31,428 bases of DNA from JAFHCF01 sp048497495 (GTDB lineage: Bacteria > Pseudomonadota > Alphaproteobacteria > Rhizobiales > Ancalomicrobiaceae), in NCBI GenBank assembly GCA_048497495.1, contig JAFHCF010000075.1, forward strand, positions 1 to 31,428. The letters are read 5' to 3'. Both the position numbers and the translations under genes were made by a program. Under the pieces are notes generated by a model that had not been told where the DNA came from, made no database searches, and was given only the letters and a program-made list of their open reading frames with translations. Every line of letters begins with the position of its first letter. The stretch's first letter is position 1. Below, piece by piece: positions 31,398 to 31,428 of the stretch.

Positions 31398-31428
31398 CGT
31401 GCCGTGTCACGATCGCCGAGCACGCTCT

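Larger units (their letters stand above)
15715..31428 (-). repeat. Right arm of a whole-window perfect inverted repeat
   Basis: Exact mirror of 1-15714. The genes listed in this arm are copies of the left-arm genes and should not be counted as independent loci unless the palindrome is confirmed in the cell. A 31 kb perfect palindrome with no spacer would be expected to be unstable, because SbcCD-type nucleases cleave long hairpins. That is general knowledge, not something seen here. Confidence 0.97.

Noticed and set aside
1..31428. Two independent sets of gatCAB, surE, pcm and other genes (true paralogues)
   Set aside because: All copies are identical and lie in exact mirror order including intergenic bases. 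This is one locus represented twice, not gene duplication followed by divergence.
1..31428. A linear plasmid or virus with hairpin ends, or a circular inverted dimer
   Set aside because: No replication, partition, protelomerase or packaging gene is present, and the contents are essential chromosomal genes.

Overview
The dominant fact about this window is that it is one perfect inverted repeat. Position x on the + strand is complementary to position 31429-x. The axis lies between 15714 and 15715, there is no spacer, and every coding sequence in the left arm (1-15714) recurs with an identical protein on the opposite strand of the right arm (15715-31428). The unique content is therefore about 15.7 kb. 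The arm holds single-copy housekeeping genes (gatC, gatA, gatB, surE, pcm, ruvX) and no replication, partition or mobility gene. The likeliest reading is a fold-back product of sequencing, amplification or assembly rather than a natural 31.4 kb palindrome. A hairpin sits at the axis and another at each outer end.

The organism is most likely an alphaproteobacterium of the Hyphomicrobiales. Genes have about 65-70% GC. A ruvX-side block stands divergent to gatC-gatA, surE-pcm-LysM/LytM is clustered, several promoters resemble the alphaproteobacterial form (TTGCCCC, then GCTAGAAC), and the intergenic palindromes resemble those of rhizobia. Genus cannot be assigned from sequence reading alone.

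Layout of the left arm (the right arm is the mirror): 1-204 holds a palindromic repeat. 205-1776 on the minus strand reads, in transcription order, a small secreted protein, a YhbS-like acetyltransferase and ruvX. 2093-4900 on the plus strand carries gatC, gatA (GTG start) and a secreted alpha/beta-hydrolase-like protein. 4901-5392 contains a nested palindromic element and the leader of a fosmidomycin-resistance-type exporter (fsr, 5393-6601). gatB (6702-8327) follows, with an internal segment of much lower GC and extra length. 8328-8673 is a dense series of hairpins including a clear terminator. 8674-11647 carries a PomA/PomB-type stator pair, a second acetyltransferase and a YfcG-type glutathione transferase. 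11648-11942 is an AT-richer leader. 11943-15638 carries a Sel1-like small protein, surE, pcm and an NlpD-like lipoprotein with two LysM domains and a degenerate LytM domain.

Functionally, gatCAB makes the amidotransferase that corrects misacylated Glu-tRNA(Gln) or Asp-tRNA(Asn). surE-pcm-nlpD matches the stress and envelope cluster known from many proteobacteria. The stator pair points to flagellar motility. I found no defence system, CRISPR array, phage, transposase, tRNA or rRNA. The observations that deserve follow-up are the perfect palindrome, the mosaic gatB, the nested intergenic palindrome and the structured leader before the Sel1-like gene.
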